The notes under the pieces: model-generated | Databases searched by the model: none | What the model saw: the letters and a program-made list of their open reading frames with translations, nothing else | What the model was told of the DNA's origin: nothing | Assembly (NCBI RefSeq): GCF_052324685.1 | Contig: NC_135211.1 | Location: 3,769,868-3,833,867, forward strand | DNA length: 64,000 nucleotides | Reading direction: 5' to 3' | From: Brachyhypopomus gauderio | Lineage: Eukaryota > Chordata > Actinopteri > Gymnotiformes > Hypopomidae | Shown here: in pieces, positions 33,905 to 47,197 of the stretch | Layout: each line of letters opens with the position of its first letter | Numbering within the stretch: position 1 is the stretch's first letter | Position numbers and translations under genes: made by a program

Positions 33905-36900
33905 GTGCGACATCTAAAAAGCAGCTCCAGGGGTATCGCGCCATCCACCACAAACCAGCAGCAACGATGTGGCGGAATCAACACCACTCCAGCCACCGAC
34001 ACAGAGCTGAACAGGCAGAGAGACCTTACAGAAATAATGGTGAGACAGCTAAATCTTTCCATTTTACTAAAAAGAGAAGTGCCTACTTTTAGTGGTAATC
34101 CCTTGTCATTCCAGCCATTTATGCTTGCCTTTGAGCATTCTATTGAAAAAAATACTGTTGATTATTAAGACAGATTGTACTTTTTAGAGCAGTTCACTGA
34201 TGGCCCAGCAAAGAATATCGTCAAAAGTTGCATGCATATGGATGCCCTCCAAGGTTATGCCAAGGCAAAAGAGCTCTTGAAAACTCATTTTGGAAATGAA
34301 ACGAAAATTGCAAATGCATACTTAGACAAGGCTTTTAATTGGGCAACACTGAAAGTTGATGATGGAAAGGCTCTCCTTGAATATGTACTATATTTAAGAG
34401 AATGTCTTACTGCCATGCAAAATCTGGACCATTTGGATGAACTGAATGTAACATCTAATCTTAAACTGCTCATCTCCAAATTACCCTACAAACTCTGTGA
34501 ACGCTGGCGAACCACAGTGTATGAAAAATCCCAACAAAACAACACACGGATTAAGTTCGTTCATCTTGTGGAGTTCATAGAACGCCAGTCTACCATCTTA
34601 CTCCATCCAGTGTTTGGTGACATCAGAGATAACCCAATCAGCAAGCCCATCTCTAGAGCCAAGCCTAGTGCAAAGTCTCAAAAGAGTGGAAGCAGCTTCA
34701 TGACCTCTGTCACCTTGTCTAACCCTCAGTTAACAGCACAGACAGCTAAGACGCAGCAAACCAACAAGTACGTTCCAGCGTCAATGACATGCAGTTGCTG
34801 TTCAGATAGGCACGACATCACTGACTGTGAAAATTTCAAATCACAGGCACATGAAGAGAAAGTAGAATATCTGAAGAGAAATGGCTACTGTTTTGGGTGT
34901 CTAAAAAAGGACATCTTAGCAGGAACTGCCTCAATAGGGCCATTTGTGAGCTGTGCAAGCATAAACATCATACCTTACTGAACATTACCTGTGAGTATAC
35001 TGTCAAAACTCAGGCGCCTGTTAATAGCGCACTCATCTCAGCTAGTCATGTTACAGGGGCCAGTCACTGTGCATTGGCCATTGTGCCAGTCATCATTGAG
35101 TCACCCAAAAGCTCCAGATCCATAATGACCTACGCATTCCTTGACCCGGGCAGCTCAGCAACTTTCTGCTCTGACAAGCTCATGCACCAGCTTAATGTCA
35201 GCGGACGCAGGACTGAGGTGGCCCTGAAAACGATGGGACAGGAGCAAATGGTGAGATGCTATGAGCTCAAAGGTCTTAAAGTTGGCAACATTGATGGCAG
35301 TGTGTTCCTTCAGTTACCCATTGTATACACACAAGCCAAAATCCCAGTGTCAAAGGACCATTTGGTTACAGCAAACGACATCAAAAGATGGCCGTACCTC
35401 AGTGGCATAACCCTGGACAGCATTGATGCTGATATAGAGCTACTGATCGGCATGGACGTACCGAAGGCGATGGAACCATGGGATGTTTTAAATAGCCAAA
35501 GTGATGGACCATATGCAGTCAGGACATTACTTGGATGGGTGGTCAATGGTCCACTCAATTCCTGCTCTGCTATGGAAAGAGGTGACAAGGGACCCGCAAC
35601 AGTTAACCGAATCACATTGGAGAACATAAGAGAGACGCTTATTAGACAATACAAACATGATTTCCCTGAAAAGGAATGTGAAGAGGAAACCGAGATGTCC
35701 GTTGAGGATAAAAAATTCATGGATGTGACGACAAGGTCAGTCGTGCTTAGAAATGGTCGCTATCATTTATCTTTACCTTTTCGCAATGAAGCTGTAAATA
35801 TGCCAGACAACCAGCAGATGGCAGTACAACGTACAGTGGGTCTAGCTAGAAAATTTAAGAAAGATTCTGCTTTCGCTAGTGAGTACACCACATTTATGGA
35901 AGATGTGCTCAGCAAGGGCTATGCAGAAAAGGTGCCTACATGCCAGCTGCAAAGTAATGATGGAATGGTCTGGTATATACCTCATCACGCAGTCTACCAC
36001 AAGCAGAATGGCAAGTTGAGAGTTGTATTCGACTGCTCTGCATCTTATAAGGGCAAATCACTGAACACAGAACTTCTCCAGGGTGCGGACCTGCTGGGTG
36101 TTCTTCTGAGATTTAGAGAAGAAAGGATTGCTGTAATGGCCGACATCGAGGCAATGTACTGTCAAGTACGTGTTCATGAACATCACTGTGACTTCCTCCG
36201 ATTCCTCTGGTGGCCACAGGGGGATACAAGCAAGCCATTGGAAGCGTACAGGATGAAGGTTCATCTTTTCGGTGCTGTGTCATCTCCAAGCATCGCCAAT
36301 TATGCCCTGAAAAAAAACAGCAGTTGACAACTCAGAGCAGTTTAGTGCAACAACTCTTGACACCATCAAACATAGTTTTTATGTAGATGACTGCCTTCGA
36401 TCTGTGGCATCTGTGATGGAGGCTATCCAGCTTACGCACAACCTTAGGGAAGCATGCGCCCAAGGAGGATTTACCCTAAACAAGTGGGTAAGTAACAGCT
36501 GTGAGGTCCTTGCTACAATACCTGAAAGTCACAGAGCCACGCTTGTGAAACAACTTGACCTGGACAGAGAAAAACCACCCCTTGAGAGGGCCTTGGGAAT
36601 CCAGTGGAATATCCAGAAAAACATACTCACCTTCAAGGTTGCCAACAAGAGCACATCACTCACTAGGCAAGCCATCCTTTCAGTCGTGAGTTCCATCCCA
36701 TTCCCATTGGGTTTCCTATGCCCTTTCATTCTCAAGGCCAAGCAATTCCTGCAAAAACTGTGCATTGATAATCGTGGATGGGATGAACACATTCCAAAAG
36801 AACTCTACAAGCCATGGCAAAGATGGATGACAGAACTGAAACAGCTGGACAGATTTGAAGTGGACAGGTGCATAAAACCTGAGGGTTTCGGCCCGGTGAA

Positions 36901-39596
36901 GACTGTTCGGCTGCATCATTTCTGTGATGCCAGTGAATCCGGTTATGGAACGGTGACCTACCTTAGTCTTAAGAACAGCAGTGGAGACATTCACATTGTC
37001 TTTATAATGGCGAAATCAAGAGTAGCACCTCTGAAGCAGATGACTATTCCCAGGTTGGAGCTTGCTGCTGCCACACTGGCTGTGAAAGTCGACAAAATGC
37101 CCCAGAAAGAGCTACACATAGATCTTCAGAATTCCACTTTCTGGACAGACAGCACAACTGTGCTGAAATACATTCACAACGAAACCAAAAGGTTCCGCAC
37201 CTATGTTGCTAACAGCATTGCAATAATCTACAGCCTCTCGCAAGCACACCAGTGGAGGTATGTCTGCTCGAAGGACAATCCGGCAGATGATGCCTCACGT
37301 GGACTCTATATTGAACCACTCTTGGCGTCCAACAGATGGCTCCACGGTCCTCCCTTGCTTTCAAGAGGGGAATCAGATTGGCCTGATATGCCAGAAGATC
37401 TGAGCTACATACCCAGCTGTGATGTAGAGGTAAAACATGCCATTACTGTGAATTGTGTGAAGATGGAGATTAATGCAACTTCATCCCTGATTCAGTACTT
37501 CTCCTCTTGGAGGAAACTACTTAGAGCTGTTGCCTGGTTGCTGAAGCTCAAACGCATCCTTCTGCATCGAAGTCGAAAGGACAGAGACAAAGTGACATCC
37601 ACATGCCAAGGTGAGCTAGAGCAAAAATGCTTAACTGTGGATGATTTGGATGAAGCAGAAAAGGCAATCATTTGTTATGAACAGCACTGCTACCTGGATG
37701 CAGAATTGAAATTGATGAAAATGAACAAACCAGTGAAATCTGATAGCCTTGTATTCAGACTGGATCCATGCATTGACAATGGCATCATGAGGGTTGGAGG
37801 ACGGATAGGTAAAGCACCGATATCCGTAAACACAAAGAATCCAATCATACTCCCCAAGTCATCACATATATCCAAGTTGATCCTGAGGGATATTCATCAG
37901 CAAAATGGACATTCAGGAAGAAATCACATGCTATCAAAACTTAGACAAAAATTCTGGCTCCCTTCGGCTAACTCTTGTGCTAGACACATTGTTAGATCTT
38001 GTGTGTTTTGCAGACGGATGCAGGCCAGACCTGGAATGCAGAAAATGGTGGAATTGCCACAGGATCGGATTACTCCCAACTTGCCACCATTTTCCCATGT
38101 TGGTATTGACTTCTTTGGTCCGGTGGAGGCCAAGAGTGGTCACTCACGGGTAAAGCGCTGGGGAGTATTCTTCACCTGTCTGGTAAGCCGGGCAATCCAT
38201 CTAGAAGTAGCATGGAGTCTGGATACCAGTGCTTGCATGAATGCAGTCCGGCGGTTCCTGTGTCGGAGAGGTCAGGTGCTTACCATCAGAACAGACTGTG
38301 GCACCAACTTCACCTCCGCACAGAAGGAACTGGAAATGGCACGGAATCAGCTGGATAAAGAAAAGATTCAGGAATTCCTGCTAAAAAACCATGTCAAGTG
38401 GCTGTTCAATCCACCATATGCAGCTCATTTCGGAGGAGCATGGGAAAGACTTATCCGCCTGGTTAAGAAGACACTTCTCTCAATTGTACGATAACAAACA
38501 CTGGACGACGAAATGCTGCAAACAGCCTTTTGTGAGACTGAATGCATTCTCAATGACCGACCGCTTACTACAACCTCTAGTGACCCAAATGATCTCACAC
38601 CCTTGACACCAAACCACCTACTGCAGTTGAAGAGTGAACCGTTGCCACCTCCTGGTCTTTTTAGTAAAAATGATGTGTACAGCAGGAAATGGTGGAAATA
38701 TGTCCAATACCTGGCAGATCAGTTCTGGTAAAGGTGGACTATGGAATACCTTCCACTACTGCAAGAACGACAGAAGTGGCTCCACACTGAAATGAATTTC
38801 AAAATCAATGACATTGTGGTGCTGGTAGACCCAGCAGCACCTAGGAATTCTTGGCCCCTGGGTAGGGTGGTTAAGAACCTGCCTGGCCCCAAAGGTCTTG
38901 TGCGAAGCGTATTGGTGCAAACAAAGACCAACGTGCTGCAGAGACCCATCAGTAAGCTTTGCTTTCTTCTCGAAGGTGATGAAGCACCTTCAGAGAGGCT
39001 CTGATTGCACACTTGCAGTACTGACAAATCTAAATATTCCTGTGCGTGCTCTCACACCAGCCCATACACTTACACCTACGGACTTTCACAGGTGGCGCTA
39101 CATGTACATTGGACTTGGACTTGATCAGTTACCTTTTTTAACTTTACTGAAATAAAAAACAAAAAAGGGGGGGGGGACCCGAATGGAAACAAAATGTAAG
39201 ACTAGCATTTCATTTGGTGTTTCTTGGTTTTTTATGGTTACCTTTGTGCATGGGCTAATGTATTGTGTATTAGGTTTTGGAACACCTGTATTGTATAGCC
39301 TTTATTGAGTACGTATGGCTCCCTTTCATTATGGTTTAGAATTGTCCTGCAGTAACAGTGACAATTAGGGGCCAGTGTGTTGGAGCCATATTTGTGAATT
39401 GTACATCATGTTGATGGTAACTTATAATACACATAAATTAGTGGTATACTTACCTGACATGTTTGCATTTTTATACATATCTGTCTGTCTATGCCTATCC
39501 TATTTTTATTTCTCTGTCTGTGAGTGCTTACTTGACTGCGTGTCGGGAACAACTTACCACCATCCTCATTGGCGTTAGACAGAAATCGCCACTACA
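33905..39596 (+). mobile_element. BEL/Pao LTR retrotransposon, copy 4 (starts within gag, broken)
   Basis: Same start point and parts as copy 3: gag core (34030-34620), knuckle, retropepsin (about 35130), reverse transcriptase (35970-36390), peptidase A17 and RNase H (36630-37310), integrase (37900-38490), BEL C-terminal segment (38740-39000) and 3' LTR ending at 39596 before TATGCA. Broken in several places, with breaks shared with copy 3. The very high similarity to copy 3 indicates a recent duplication of the whole unit. Confidence 0.92.
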
Positions 39597-40126
39597 TATG
39601 CATTTTATACTTTTGCCAATTAATTTAATTTAATTTAATTTCATATTTTGCAAATATGGATGTTTGTAGCATCCTTGGACAAGCCAGGGAAATGCCTACT
39701 TTTTATTTTGAACCATTACTTATCAACAAATCATTCTAAGAAAAAATGGACAGAAATTGATTTTGCTTTTTGAAACAGATTATAACTAGTGGTGGGACTT
39801 TAACGCGGTATTTTCGATTAATTAATTACAGGAAAGTTAACGCACTAAAAAAATTTACGCATTTAACGCACGAGACACTTTTGCACCATGGAATGTTTCT
39901 CAGTACGCGAGTTCCGGGCATACAGATTATGGACACACAATAAGATCATGATGGAGATGACTGAAGAGGCTACGCCTGTGGATGGGAAATTAAAAAATAT
40001 GAAACTTCCAGATGGAAGTACAAACAAAAATAGTGTTATTTACACTTTATGTAGGAAGGAGTTCGCTTATCACAGGAGCACTTCCACCCTTCATTACCAC
40101 CTCAACGCAAAACATGTTGCGGCTAA

Positions 40127-40437
40127 AGCTGGGCATACACTGTGCGATATTTTAAATCGTGTACTCAGCTCCAGCTCAAACTGTACGACTAAATCGCAGG
40201 GAGAGTCGGCTCGTGGAGCTGCTTCAACAGTGCGATACTCTCACGAGGAGCGATTTGAATTTCAAACATGTTTGATGTTCTTGCGACGCTGCGATTTCTG
40301 ATTGGGAGTTGGTCGTGAGGTGTGAATCGCTCCTCGTTTACCTGTGTGAACTATATGATGCACGACACGCGATTGAGCCGAAACGAGTGAAAAATTGGCT
40401 GAAAATGGGCCAAAAATCGCACAGTGTACGCCCAGCT
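40127..40437. mobile_element. nested Harbinger-like MITE, copy 4
   Basis: Same inverted ends and TAA flanks as at 2078-2388. Confidence 0.7.
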
Positions 40438-40761
40438 TAACGCGCAGGTCAGTAATGATAACTTAGCTGCTAAATGTATTCCTAGTACGATAGGGTGACC
40501 AAACGTCCGTAATTCACATCCTGTCCCGGGCGTCCCGGGTTTTTTTTTAAAGTGAGGAAATGTCCTGGTTTTTAAAGTACCTTCATTGGACCATTAAGTC
40601 TGGATTAAACTTTCGCGAGTGGCCGTAGCGCGCAACTCCGCACGCGTTTATACATGACGCGTCACATTATTTGTGTTGTCCGCTCCCTGTGGTCGAAGAT
40701 AAATGCTTACAAGAAGCGCTGCGAATTGCGTCAACTGATGCAAGTTACGAACTACCGTCCA

Positions 40762-40869
40762 GGGGTGAGTTTCCCAAAACGTTCTTAGCGCCAAGTACTT
40801 CTTAACCTCGTACGTAAGAACGAGGTTACGAAGTACTTAGCGCTAAGAACGTTTTGGGAAACTCACCCC
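40762..40869. repeat. 108-bp palindrome, copy 4
   Basis: Same snap-back sequence as at 2713-2820. Confidence 0.85.
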
Positions 40870-41880
40870 AGAAAGACAATGTCGAAGAAAATCCAGCAGC
40901 TGTATGATGAGGAAAGAGTTAAAACAGGTTATTGTGAAGAGTGCCACAAATGTGGCTCTGACTGGGGATCACTGGACCTCTGTTAGCAACAAGAATGATA
41001 TTGGTGTGACAGCTCATATTATAGATGATGAATCTATAGATGATGAAGATCCAGTCATTTGCTTTGAGCATGCAGAAGACCACTTATAGGCACTATGAAA
41101 ATGCCTGTGGCAGAGGCCTGGGAAATTAAAGAAAAATATACCATCTAAAATGGTATTAAAAAACATCTTCTGATTTATTCAATTCTTCCAATATCCTGAG
41201 CAAAACATTTTTGGTCAGAATTTCCAATGTTCTGAACTGTTTTCTGCACACTACACATATATTGGTCTGTGTAGTAGACTGGTGGAAAAATAAACAAGAT
41301 GTTGAAGTTTATGATTATGTTCATTGATTCATTCATCATTCAAACTTAAATTAATATTTCTCATGTTAAATACTGAAATGCGATTAAAATGCAATTAATT
41401 TCGATTAATTAATTACAAAGCTTCCAATTAATTCGATTAATTTTTTTAATCGCGTCCCACCCCTAATTATAACATTATATATGTACCTGAAGTGAAGACA
41501 AAAAATGTCAGCAAATTTTTAAGTTGCAATAGTTTTTCTTAAAATCTCCAACATGAAAAGCTTGACTGCTTCTATGACACAATTCTTGAACTATCCTTTC
41601 CAACAGATCCTACAATAGTGATTAAACTGAAATGACAACAAAAACAGTCTAATGCACAGTGATAACCAAACTCTACAGATCATCCATTAGTGGAGATTAG
41701 CCAAACAAACTCAGCCGCACACTGCAATTCATTGAGATATTTGACAAATGGGGAAGTTCCAAGTGTCCTCCCTTTGGTGATATACATTAGACAGTGGACA
41801 CTAATGCCTAACATTAGTCCCACACTGTCACACCTGTGTTTGTTTGTTCATGGGATTGTGGTCATATAAGTGTCCATGTG

Positions 41881-41888
41881 TATAAAAG
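41881..41888 (+). promoter_or_regulatory. TATA box of astacin gene E
   Basis: TATAAAAG, 75 bp before the ATG. Confidence 0.8.
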
Positions 41889-41962
41889 GCCAGGATGGAC
41901 AGTATTCAGACATTGAGCTAGAGTGTAGAAGCATCCAGATCATCTCCTCACACTGAAGCAAC

Positions 41963-43097
41963 ATGGAGCCCAGAGCCTCTCTCTACATTCTAGCCCTGCT
42001 GCTGGGTCTCTACCAGGCTCTCCCTCTCACAGAACCTCAGCATGTGGACATCATTTCACGCATTATCACCATCAACAATGGTCAGACAAGTTGCTGGTTG
42101 TTTTCTTTTTATTTTAACATGCTTTCTCTTAAGATGTATAAACACATTTGATAAATACTAAACATTTTACTATGGCAATGCTAAAACATTTCATTTGAAG
42201 TTCCTGTTATTTGGTTTTTGCAACCCAAATCCCTTTTTTGTCCATGATTGCATGAAGGATCTAGTGAACAGTTGGTGGAGGGAGACATACTTGTGCCAAG
42301 TACCAGGAATGCTCTGGTCTGCCGGAGTAACAACTGCTTTTGGCAAAAGTCTTCAACTGGAGTAGTGCAGGTCCCTTATGTCGTGAGCAATGATTTCTGT
42401 AAGTAAAACCTCCAGATTCAGGTTCAGGTTTTACATTGATGTTGATGTTATTTCTTAATGTTTTTGCTTGGTTCTTTTTCAGCTTCTTCTGACCTGAATG
42501 TAATTACCAGTGCCATGGCATCCTTCCACAGCAAAACCTGCATTCGCTTTGTTCGCAGAACGTTTGAACCTGATTACATCAGCATTCAGAATCTAAATGG
42601 GTGAGAGCAGGAAACTATTTGAATTATTTTACTTCTGTTATTCCTGTTTTGTACACATTGCCAATTGCTTGATGTCTGTGATCAGGACAGCCTTCTCCCT
42701 GCCTTTCAGGTGCTACTCTTCTATTGGCAGAACAGGTGGTTCTCAGGTGATCTCTCTCAGCAAAGACGGATGTGTGTACCATGGTATCGTTGAGCATGAG
42801 TTGAACCACGCGCTCGGTTTCTACCATGAGCATACCAGGAGCGACCGTGACAAGTATGTCAGGATCAACTGGCAAAACATTGACCCATCAATGCAGTCCA
42901 ATTTTAACAAGGAGAACACCAACAACCTCAACACACCATATGACTACACCTCCGTGATGCACTATGGAAGAACTGCTTTCTCTGTTAACGGCCAGTACAC
43001 CATCACTCCTATTCCTGATGCTTCAGTGGTGATTGGACAGAGAGAGGAACTCTCCACCATTGATGTCAAGAGGATCAAAATTCTGTATAATTGCTAA
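41963..43097 (+). CDS. he1-like: Hatching-enzyme-type astacin metalloprotease, gene E (type II)
   Basis: Exons 41963-42080, 42258-42398, 42483-42600 and 42710-43097 give the same 254-residue zinc protease as genes C and D, with every catalytic and disulfide residue present. Introns also look identical to those of D. The unit that follows differs from C and D: it keeps the complete solo LTR and the rest of the spacer, so the right end of the recent duplication lies near here. Confidence 0.9.
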
Positions 43098-43226
43098 AAT
43101 TGACATCATATGATGTAAAATTTCTAAACAATACTTCCTCTGTTGCTCGACGTAGTGTGTAATAAAAAATGTAACAATGCAATTGTCATGCATCATGTGA
43201 CTGTACAATATGTACTAATGTCATAT

Positions 43227-43232
43227 AATAAA
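43227..43232 (+). terminator. poly(A) signal of gene E
   Basis: AATAAA about 130 bp after the stop codon. Confidence 0.75.
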
Positions 43233-43688
43233 AGACTTCAAAGCAAATTAATCATGTTCAATGGTATGTATTCAGAATGGTCTGAGCAGCAGTGCTGGGG
43301 GGCACAGCATGGCATTATACGTGGATGAATCGCATTTTGCTCTGAGAGCTTTAATTATGAGTATGTGTGCCATATTTTTGTCAAATGTGATTTTCACCCC
43401 AATCGAAATTTGTCCTCTGCATTTTCCCATCTGTGCACTTAGAACACACACACACAAGGGATTACTAGTAGGCTTTGTTGCACACGTGCCCAGAGTGGTG
43501 GGCAGCCCTAGCCCGCCGCCCAGGGAGCAGTTGGGGTTACGTGCCTTGCTCAAGGGCAACATCTCAGTTTTCTTGAACACACTACGACTTGGGCCTCCAG
43601 GCTCTGTATTTTACTCATAAAAGGCTAAATAAGAGCAGTGTAAATAAGTCTTAAACCTAGATTGAAAAATTGGGCTTGTAACTGAGCC

Positions 43689-44590
43689 TCAAATTGATGC
43701 TGTAAGGTTGTTTGATGAGTAAGAGTCTTCATAGGACAAAGATTTACAAATAGCTGTAATTGTAATAATTATATGGTCTAATGAAAACCCTCCATGTGGA
43801 GAGTACAGTCGACCACGTGGGTTATGATGTGAAATGAGGACACTGTGAGACCAAACCATGCTTTTTGCATCATTGGGTTCATGCAGTAGAACCTCTGTTT
43901 CATTGGAATTTAGAAGAAAACAGTGAGTTGCTGTCCATTGTTTATGTCCTTTATTCAGTCATTGTTGTTAATATTACAGGCATAATCAGGATTTGAAGAT
44001 ATATACAACTGAGTATCATTGACGTAACAATGTGTCAGGAATGCCACCTGATCTTTCTTAATCAACCTCACCTGCCCCTCATTACCACGCCCCCTTCAGC
44101 CTTACTTAAGCACTTCACCAGCACATCTCAGTTGCGAAGTATTGCCGACTCATGCCGCGTACCAAGCCTTTCTATATCCTGTCTGCTCTCCTGTGTCCTG
44201 ACCCTCGCTTACGTCCCCGACCTTGTCTCCTGCCCAATCCCTCTGTACCTCCTGACTTCTGCTCCCCCGGTATGACCCTGGACCGTCCTGACCACGCCAA
44301 GAAAACGCTGTTACTACTGATCCTAGTACTCGTGATTCACCTGCCTTTGTTTGTACCAGCGTCTCATTTCAATAAAAGCGGTGTTCTTCCGCATTTGGAT
44401 CCCTCTCTGCCTGTTCAATACGTTACACAATGGAAACACATATCATGTTTGCAAATAAATGTGCCTGACAGTAGTCTAATGAGAATTACATGGGGCATGG
44501 TATTGACCCTTGTGGGACACCATATTTAACAACTGGCAGCTCAGAGTATTCATTCCATACAAAGATAAATTGACAATTGTAACAGGGCAG
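43689..44590 (-). mobile_element. LINE reverse-transcriptase relic, unit E, split by a solo LTR
   Basis: Both sides of the reverse-transcriptase fragment are present (LNSNETEVLL side up to 44032, GVPQGSI side from 44428). The solo LTR 44033-44427 sits inside the DD-box codons. Confidence 0.72.
44033..44427 (+). mobile_element. solo LTR of an unidentified LTR retrotransposon
   Basis: A 395-bp sequence beginning TGTCAGG and ending GTTACA, flanked by the 5-bp duplication CAATG (44028-44032 and 44428-44432). The same site reads straight through in units A, B, F and G. AATAAA at 44371-44376 is a plausible LTR poly(A) signal. No internal retroelement sequence remains, as expected after LTR-LTR recombination. 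Gypsy-like by size and 5-bp duplication, not proven. Confidence 0.85.
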
Positions 44591-45137
44591 CATGATCACA
44601 GAGGCAAGTAAGATTACAAATCCAGATAGTCTGCACCCTGAGGTTTTTGTCACTCTTTGGTCTGGTGGTGACGCACGTGTTTGCTGAGAGTAGGACCTGG
44701 GTCCAAGACAATCTATGGTTGCTGCCGTCAGCCTTTGGTACAAATTTCGTCAGAAGTGGGATGGTACTTTGATACCAACGGGACTGTTTCCATGGTTAAG
44801 AACCCATCCCTACTGTGACAGGATGGTTCAAAACCCATTAAAAAAACCCTATTGAGGTGCATGGATGTGGTCCTGGATGTAAGGTGGAGATGTGGGACAG
44901 ACGGAAAGTGTAAAGTGCAGGGGAACGTTCTGGTAGCATCAGTGGAGATCATCACTCTCTGATGGAGAGGGTGATGTGATGGAGACTGCCACTCCAGAAG
45001 GTTTAATGGGTGCTCTAAGTTCTCATCATGAGAGCTGGCTCTTTGGCCTTCTGCTCAAGGCACCAGTTTGTTGCATGAGATTCATGTGGTCTCTGTCTTT
45101 ATCACAAACTTTTACAAGCGCTTCAAAATCTTATGCA
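44591..45137. other. spacer downstream of gene E up to the BEL insertion
   Basis: No gene seen. It matches the spacer after gene B and ends with TATGCA (45132-45137), the left target duplication of BEL copy 5. Confidence 0.7.
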
Positions 45138-45142
45138 TGCAT

Positions 45143-45307
45143 CCAATGAGGATGGTGGTAAGTTGTTCCTGACACGCAGTCAAGTAAGCACTCACAGACA
45201 GAGAAAGAAAACCGGACTGAGGAATTAAATTTACCTATTTTTATTTCTCTGTCTGTGAGTGCTTACTTGACTGCGTGTCGGGAACACCTTACCACCATCC
45301 TCATTGG
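45143..45307. repeat. inverted repeat (fold-back) at the BEL 5' end, copy 5
   Basis: Same arrangement as 10058-10222: CCAATGAGGATGGTGG at the left mirrors CCACCATCCTCATTGG at the right. It shows that the structure predates duplication of the element. Confidence 0.83.
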
Positions 45308-47197
45308 CGTTAGACAGAAATCACTACAAGCCACTACAAAGTCTGAAAACTTTCTAACCCGACGGTAAGAAGGATTGCTCTGAAATATCTTGGATTACTT
45401 CACCCTGCTTCGGATACGTTGGATGTTTTCCTGTGGATGCGCAAAAAAGGATGAAATGGAAGCGTAAATTAGGAAGGAAAGCAAGCAAGCAGGGTGTGTG
45501 AAAACCGATACTCGAAGGACTTTAAAAGTTGAAAGACTGTAGTGATTGTGGACTGCGTTTAAATCACAATGTCGGAATGCGAGATGGTACAAGACCCGGC
45601 TGAGTTAGTAAAGATCAAGATTGCCTCCCGCCGTGGCAAGTTAAGTGTCTGCACGAAACAAATCAATGAAATTCGGACTTTGTTGGTTCAAAACGGAGAA
45701 ATGGAACAAGTTGAAGGAAAGGTGACGGCACTGTTGCTAAGTATTCAGTCATTTAAAACATCACACGGCAAAGTGCAATCATTACTGTTGGAGGATGAAA
45801 CCGAAAGTGACACGGACTGGTTCAATGGAAAATTGCAGGACATTGAGGATTTCCTTGAAAAAGTGAACGTTTGGAGAATGGAACAAAACAAACTGCAGTC
45901 AACCATACAGCCACAGGACAGCGTTTCTAACGTTTCCAGGACTTCTAGGTCTTCGAGGGCCTCGTCTGCAGTGAAGATGGCACTGGCTGAGAAGGCTGCT
46001 CTGGAGGCACGGAGTAAAGCACTGCCAGCACTTCAGGCGCTGCAAATGGAGGAGGCAGAGCTCAAGATAAAGCGTGAGATGGAGGAAATGTCACTGAGAT
46101 TAAAGCGCGACATGGAAGAAATGGCATTAAAATCCAAACGCGAGAATCTGGAACTACAAGCTCAATTAGACGAGGCAAATGCCAAACTCAAAGCATTAAG
46201 CGACGCTGAAGAGCAAGGTAACGCTATGAATGAGTATTATGACTCCCGTATGGAGGAGTCGAGTAAGCCTGTCCTCTCTCGCCTCGACTTTGCACCTGTG
46301 GCGGCTGTTCCTAAAACACCACTTCAGCGAGCAGTGCAACATCTAAAAAGCAGCTCCAGGGGTATCGCGCCGTCCACCACAAACCAGCAGCAACGATGTG
46401 GCGGAATCAACACCACTCCAGCCACCGACACAGAGCTGAACAGGCAGAGAGACCTTACAGAAATAATGGTGAGACAGCTAAATCTTTCCATTTTACCAAA
46501 AAGAGAAGTGCCTACTTTTAGTGGTAATCCCTTGTCATTCCAGCCATTTATGCTTGCCTTTGAGCATTCTATTGAAAAAAATACTGATGATTATAAAGAC
46601 AGATTGTACTTTTTAGAGCAGTTCACTGATGGCCCAGCAAAGAATATCGTCAAAAGTTGCATGCATATGGATGCCCTCCAAGGTTATGCCAAGGCAAAAG
46701 AGCTCTTGAAAACTCATTTTGGAAATGAAACGAAAATTGCAAATGCATACTTAGACAAGGCTTTTAATTGGGCAACACTGAAAGTTGATGATGGAAAGGC
46801 TCTCCTTGAATATGCACTATATTTAAGAGAATGTCTTACTGCCATGCAAAATCTGGACCATTTGGATGAACTGAATGTAACATCTAATCTTAAACTGCTC
46901 ATCTCCAAATTACCCTACAAACTCTGTGAACGCTGGCGAACCACAGTGTATGAAAAATCCCAACAAAACAACACACGGATTAAGTTCGTTCATCTTGTGG
47001 AGTTCATAGAACGCCAGTCTACCATCTTACTCCATCCAGTGTTTGGTGACATCAGAGATAACCCAATCAGCAAGCCCATCTCTAGAGCCAAGCCTAGTGC
47101 AAAGTCTCAAAAGAGTGGAAGCAGCTTCATGACCTCTGTCACCTTGTCTAACCCTCAGTTAACAGCACAGACAGCTAAGACGCAGCAAACCAACAAG

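Larger units (their letters stand above)
39787..41465 (+). mobile_element. hAT family 1, copy 4
   Basis: Same element and ATTATAAC flanks as at 1727-3416, upstream of gene E. Confidence 0.9.
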
